A DNA stretch of 53,530 nucleotides from Planctomycetaceae bacterium (GTDB lineage Bacteria; Planctomycetota; Phycisphaerae; Phycisphaerales; SM1A02), in contig JAJTGK010000008.1 of assembly GCA_021297815.1 (NCBI GenBank), positions 1 to 53,530 on the forward strand. Reading direction: 5' to 3'. Positions 50,593 to 53,530 of this stretch are shown in pieces; the stretch's first letter is position 1, and the number at the start of each line of letters is the position of its first letter. The notes under the pieces are model-generated. The model had not been told where the DNA came from. It was given only the letters and a program-made list of their open reading frames with translations, and made no database searches. Made by a program: the position numbers and the translations under genes.

Positions 50593-50598
50593 AGTCTA
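50593..50598 (-). promoter_or_regulatory. Possible -10 box upstream of the RCC1/VCBS gene
   Basis: TAGACT on the minus strand about 90 bases before the ATG, in the gap 50503-50681; no good -35. Confidence 0.25.
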
Positions 50599-50681
50599 TC
50601 GGCGTGTTTCGCTTGATCCCCGCATTACCGACCTCTGCGCTCGAGCGGGCGACTTGCGCATGGCCGCGACGAACCGTGAAA

Positions 50682-50717
50682 GAAAGACCCCCGAGGCAAT
50701 CGCCGCGGGGGTCTTTC
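50682..50717 (-). terminator. Intrinsic terminator after the last VCBS gene
   Basis: A perfect 12-bp stem (GAAAGACCCCCG 50682-50693 with CGGGGGTCTTTC 50706-50717). On the minus strand the stem ends in TCTTTCTTTC. Confidence 0.85.
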
Positions 50718-50751
50718 GACATAAGTGCATTTATGGCAGTCGCTTACGCGA

Positions 50752-52287
50752 TCAGTTCACGATCTTCCAAGGAGTCGCCGAACCCGCGACGAAACCGCCG
50801 TCGGTGCGAGTGAAGCCGTTCATCAGCCAGCCGTGCACATCGCCTGTCGAGCTGTTGCGCCAAAGCAGGTCGGACTTGCCGTCGCCGTTGAGGTCGGGGG
50901 TCGCGGCAACCTTCCATGCCGAGCTCACGATGGGCTGGATGAGCGCGCCGTCGATGCGGCGGAGGCCGTTCATCTGCCAGATCGAGACGCGGCCCGTGTC
51001 GGCGTTCTGCCAGATCACATCCGCGCGCGAGTCGCCATCGGTGTCTCCGACGCCAACGGCCGACCACGAGGGCGCCACGGGCGACGAGTTGAGGATGGCC
51101 TCGCTCTGCACGATCACGCGGCCGTTCATGGTCCAGCCGTACACCTGACCCGCGGCATCCTGCCAGAGGATGTCGTCGCGGCGGTCGGCGTTGAGGTCGC
51201 CGACGCCGATGCAACGGAGCCCTGCGGCGTTTCCGATGAAGCCGCCGTCGGTCTTGTTCACGCCGTCCATGATCCACGCGCGCGCCTCGCCCGTGTCGCT
51301 GCGCTGGAACACGAGATCGGCCTTGCGGTCGCCGTTGAGGTCGCCGATGCCGACGCAATCCCAGATCGCGGCCACAGGCTCGCCGATCGCGCCCAGTTGC
51401 GAGACGCCGAGACCGTTCATGAACAGCGCGGTGAACTCGCCCGTCGCGGGATCGCGGAAAATCGCGTCCGCACGGCGGTCGCCGTCGAGGTCGCCGAGGC
51501 CGACGCCCACGCGTCCAACGCCAGGGTCGGTGTCGAGCAGGCCGCCCGAGAGCCGCGTGTAGCCGTCCATGATCCAGCCCGCGCCCTTGCCCTGAGACTC
51601 GAGCGACCAGACCACATCGGACTTGCCGTCCTGGTCGATGTCGTCGCGCACATAGTTGAGAAGCGCCGAGGCGCCCGTCTCGTACTGCAGGTGGTCGATC
51701 GCGGCCGAGGGCGACGACGGCGCGATCGACACGGCGTCGATGCCCTCGTTCAGCTCGATCCCGATGAAGATGTCGTCGTTGGCGTTGGCCGCCGCGCTGT
51801 CGGCGCCGAACACGCGCGTGTAGAAGGCGCCCGACGCGGCGAACACGCTCACCGTCACGGTTGCGCCCGAGGCGCCGCCGTCGGTCACGACAAAGCCGAA
51901 GCGTCGGGGAAGTCCGCCGAGCGCCTTCGCGTCGAAGCTGACGGCGACGCCGCCGTTCGCCACCAGGCTCTTGCCGTTTGCGCCGCTGCCGTCGAGCGCG
52001 GCGAAGCCGACCACCGCGTCGTCGACATCGACCGAGTTGCCCGTCGCGACGCTCGTCGCGCCACCGATCGAGACACCCGAGGCGATCGACCCGATCTCGA
52101 AGTCGGCGATGACCGTCGAATCGGCAAGGCCCGCGAGGATGAAGGGGCTGTCGGCAGCCGAACGGTACGGCGCGACCGTGATGAACGGGTCGGCGCTGCC
52201 GCCCGCGAGGACGGTGGCCGAGACGACGGCGCTGCCCGAGAGGGCGACGCAGAATCCAGCGATGCGGTTCTTCATGACGCTCTTCAT
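50752..52287 (-). CDS. Secreted six-blade VCBS protein with beta-sandwich N-terminal domain
   Basis: 511 residues from ATG 52287 (an ATG four codons later is possible; GGGA precedes the first). Signal peptide about 1-28. Residues about 35-205 are a beta-sandwich-like domain, possibly a choice-of-anchor type (FEIGSIASGVSIGG, RFGFVVTDGGASGATVTV). Residues about 210-511 are the six-blade module, ending in GGFVAGSATPW. Its blade order matches the three downstream genes. It is nearest to the sigma-54 activator gene on the same strand. Function is not known; surface location is likely. Confidence 0.82.
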   Translation of the reverse strand: MKSVMKNRIAGFCVALSGSAVVSATVLAGGSADPFITVAPYRSAADSPFILAGLADSTVIADFEIGSIASGVSIGGATSVATGNSVDVDDAVVGFAALDGSGANGKSLVANGGVAVSFDAKALGGLPRRFGFVVTDGGASGATVTVSVFAASGAFYTRVFGADSAAANANDDIFIGIELNEGIDAVSIAPSSPSAAIDHLQYETGASALLNYVRDDIDQDGKSDVVWSLESQGKGAGWIMDGYTRLSGGLLDTDPGVGRVGVGLGDLDGDRRADAIFRDPATGEFTALFMNGLGVSQLGAIGEPVAAIWDCVGIGDLNGDRKADLVFQRSDTGEARAWIMDGVNKTDGGFIGNAAGLRCIGVGDLNADRRDDILWQDAAGQVYGWTMNGRVIVQSEAILNSSPVAPSWSAVGVGDTDGDSRADVIWQNADTGRVSIWQMNGLRRIDGALIQPIVSSAWKVAATPDLNGDGKSDLLWRNSSTGDVHGWLMNGFTRTDGGFVAGSATPWKIVN

Positions 52288-52485
52288 GATGGAAGTTCCC
52301 TTTCTTCCTCTGCTGCTCGTGGCGCAACCGATGCACTCGCCCGGAAGACATCACCGCGGTGGCGCGTACCGATGCGCCTGCCACGCGAGATCCTCCCTGA
52401 TCTCAGTCGAGCCGTTCCTTCGCGGGAGAAGATACCCGCGGATCGCGGCAAGTGCCGTGATTTCCGCCACTTTCACGCGAGGTGA

Positions 52486-53530
52486 TCACGCATCGAGCGC
52501 CGAAGCGCCGATGCCGAGATCGCGCATCTTCCGATAAAGCGTGGCGCGGTTGATGCCGAGCGAGTCGGCGGTCCGCGAACGGTTCCAGCCGTTCGCACGC
52601 AGGGCCGCAAGCAGCGCGTCGCGCTCGGGAGCGCGCATCGACTCGGCCAGCGTTCCGCAGGGCGTCGGCTCGGTCTCGGCGACCGGCATGCGCGCGGCCG
52701 GCGGGGCATGGGTCGTGCGCTGCATCGCGGGAAGGTCGCGCAGCGTGATGCGCGGTCCTTCGCACAGCACCGCCGCGCGCTCCACCGCGTTCTCGAGCTC
52801 GCGGATGTTGCCTGGCCAGGCGTAGGCGCGCATGGCGTCGAGCGCGTCGGGCTCAAACCCCGTGATCACGCGCCCGAGCGCCGCAGCCTTCGCCTCGAGG
52901 AAGTGCATCGCCAGCGCCTCGATGTCGCGCGCACGCTCGCGCAGCGGCGGCAGCTCGATCGCCAGCACATTGAGCCGGTAGAAGAGGTCCTCGCGGAAGC
53001 GCCCCTCGGCGACGAGCCGCTCAAGCGGCTGGTTTCCCGCGGCGATCACGCGCACATCGACCTCGATGGTCTCGTCGCTGCCCACGGCCTCGAAGCGGCG
53101 CTCCTGCAGCACGCGCAGCAGCTTCAGCTGCAGCAGCGGCGAGGCCGAGTTGATCTCGTCGAGGAAGATCGTGCCGCCGTTCGCCGCGAGAAAGCGGCCC
53201 TTCTTGTCGGCGAGCGCGCCTGTGAACGCACCCTTCACATGGCCGAAGAGCTCGCTCTCGAGCAGCGTCTCGGGAATCGAGCCGCACGCGATCTCGATGA
53301 ACGGCCCGCTGCCACGCTCCGAGGCACGGTGAATCGCGCGGGCCAGCATGCTCTTTCCCGTGCCCGACTCGCCGTGGATGGCCACGGTCGAGCGCACGCG
53401 CGCGGCGGCGCGCGCAAGGCCGATCGCCCGCTCGAGACGCGGTTCGCTGCCGACGATGCCCGACGCGGCGGGGTCGAACGCATCCGCGCCCGGCACCCGC
53501 GCGGGGGCCGGCCGCGCCGCGAGCGTGGCG
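52486..53530 (-). CDS. Sigma-54-dependent transcriptional activator, 5' end missing
   Basis: At least 347 residues are visible and the frame is open to the window end, so the sensory N-terminus is probably missing; a GTG at 53496 is the first start inside the window but may not be the real one. The AAA+ domain is complete: Walker A GESGTGKS (42-49 from that GTG), the sigma-54 contact loop GAFTGA (89-94), and Walker B TIFLDE (109-114). The C-terminus is a Fis-type helix-turn-helix ([20 protein letters not shown]). It activates RpoN promoters. The four VCBS genes lie directly downstream on the same strand after a 198-base gap, but no TGGCAC-N5-TTGC site was seen there. Confidence 0.92.
   Translation of the reverse strand, partial: ATLAARPAPARVPGADAFDPAASGIVGSEPRLERAIGLARAAARVRSTVAIHGESGTGKSMLARAIHRASERGSGPFIEIACGSIPETLLESELFGHVKGAFTGALADKKGRFLAANGGTIFLDEINSASPLLQLKLLRVLQERRFEAVGSDETIEVDVRVIAAGNQPLERLVAEGRFREDLFYRLNVLAIELPPLRERARDIEALAMHFLEAKAAALGRVITGFEPDALDAMRAYAWPGNIRELENAVERAAVLCEGPRITLRDLPAMQRTTHAPPAARMPVAETEPTPCGTLAESMRAPERDALLAALRANGWNRSRTADSLGINRATLYRKMRDLGIGASALDA

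Noticed and set aside
50580-50600. tRNA-like GGTTCGAGTC sequence
   Set aside because: No acceptor or anticodon stems around it; no cloverleaf can be drawn.
52288-52485. Sigma-54 promoter before the first VCBS gene
   Set aside because: Only CGGCACTTGC without the required spacing was found.
1-53530. CRISPR arrays, insertion sequences or prophage genes
   Set aside because: No regularly spaced repeats, no transposase or integrase motifs, and no terminal inverted repeats with target duplications were seen.

Overview
The window is very GC-rich DNA that looks like a planctomycete of the Phycisphaerae type. This rests on family content, not on any marker gene: secreted proteins ending in a two-repeat dockerin-like tail with the LLxxWG signature (genes at 9914 and 16530), a run of secreted VCBS/FG-GAP proteins, a duplicated ABC-2 permease next to a DUF4139-type protein, and ribonuclease Y. 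Start codons are ATG, GTG and TTG. No rRNA, tRNA, CRISPR array, insertion sequence or prophage was seen.

Layout. 1-2374: the end of a secretin gene with a strong terminator, then an anti-sigma antagonist (STAS) and anti-sigma kinase (HATPase) pair. 2376-5743 (minus): a membrane protein with zinc-ribbon-like cysteines, and ribonuclease Y, the latter with a long leader and a good TTGACA promoter. 6246-12859: ABC-2 permease, DUF4139-like secreted protein, and a large choice-of-anchor/phytase-like esterase with a dockerin-like tail. 13099-15628: a two-gene unit, a radical-SAM-like protein that lacks the iron-sulfur cysteines followed by a nitric oxide synthase oxygenase. 15639-23345 (mostly minus): RsmA, a five-haem cytochrome with a dockerin-like tail, a small lipoprotein (plus), an oligopeptide-type permease and binding protein, and a secreted helical protein. 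23644-27180: a secreted repeat protein and a flippase-like membrane protein.

27197-43471 is a surface-polysaccharide locus. A minus block (GT4, frameshifted asparagine synthase, DegT aminotransferase, UDP-glucuronate epimerase type enzyme, GH57 hydrolase) diverges from a tightly overlapping plus operon (GT2, GT2, GT4, small coiled-coil protein, GT4, GT2). The plus operon converges stop-to-stop on a minus Wzm-Wzt export operon carrying a methyltransferase and a sulfotransferase. Together these suggest assembly of a polysaccharide on the cytoplasmic side, terminal modification, and ABC-transporter export.

43509-52287 (minus) holds four tandem secreted proteins. All share one C-terminal module of exactly six VCBS-like blades in the same order, joined to four different N-terminal regions. 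Three of the four are followed by recognisable intrinsic terminators. A sigma-54 activator, cut by the window end, lies just upstream on the same strand.

Regulation visible in the sequence: several intrinsic terminators, three TTGACA/TTGACC-type promoters, and a recurrent TAnnnT box 6-8 bases before the start codon of nine genes, which suggests leaderless mRNAs. The most interesting items are the degenerate radical-SAM/NOS pair and its structured leader, the shared six-blade module, the leaderless box, and the possible cap-dependent polysaccharide export.
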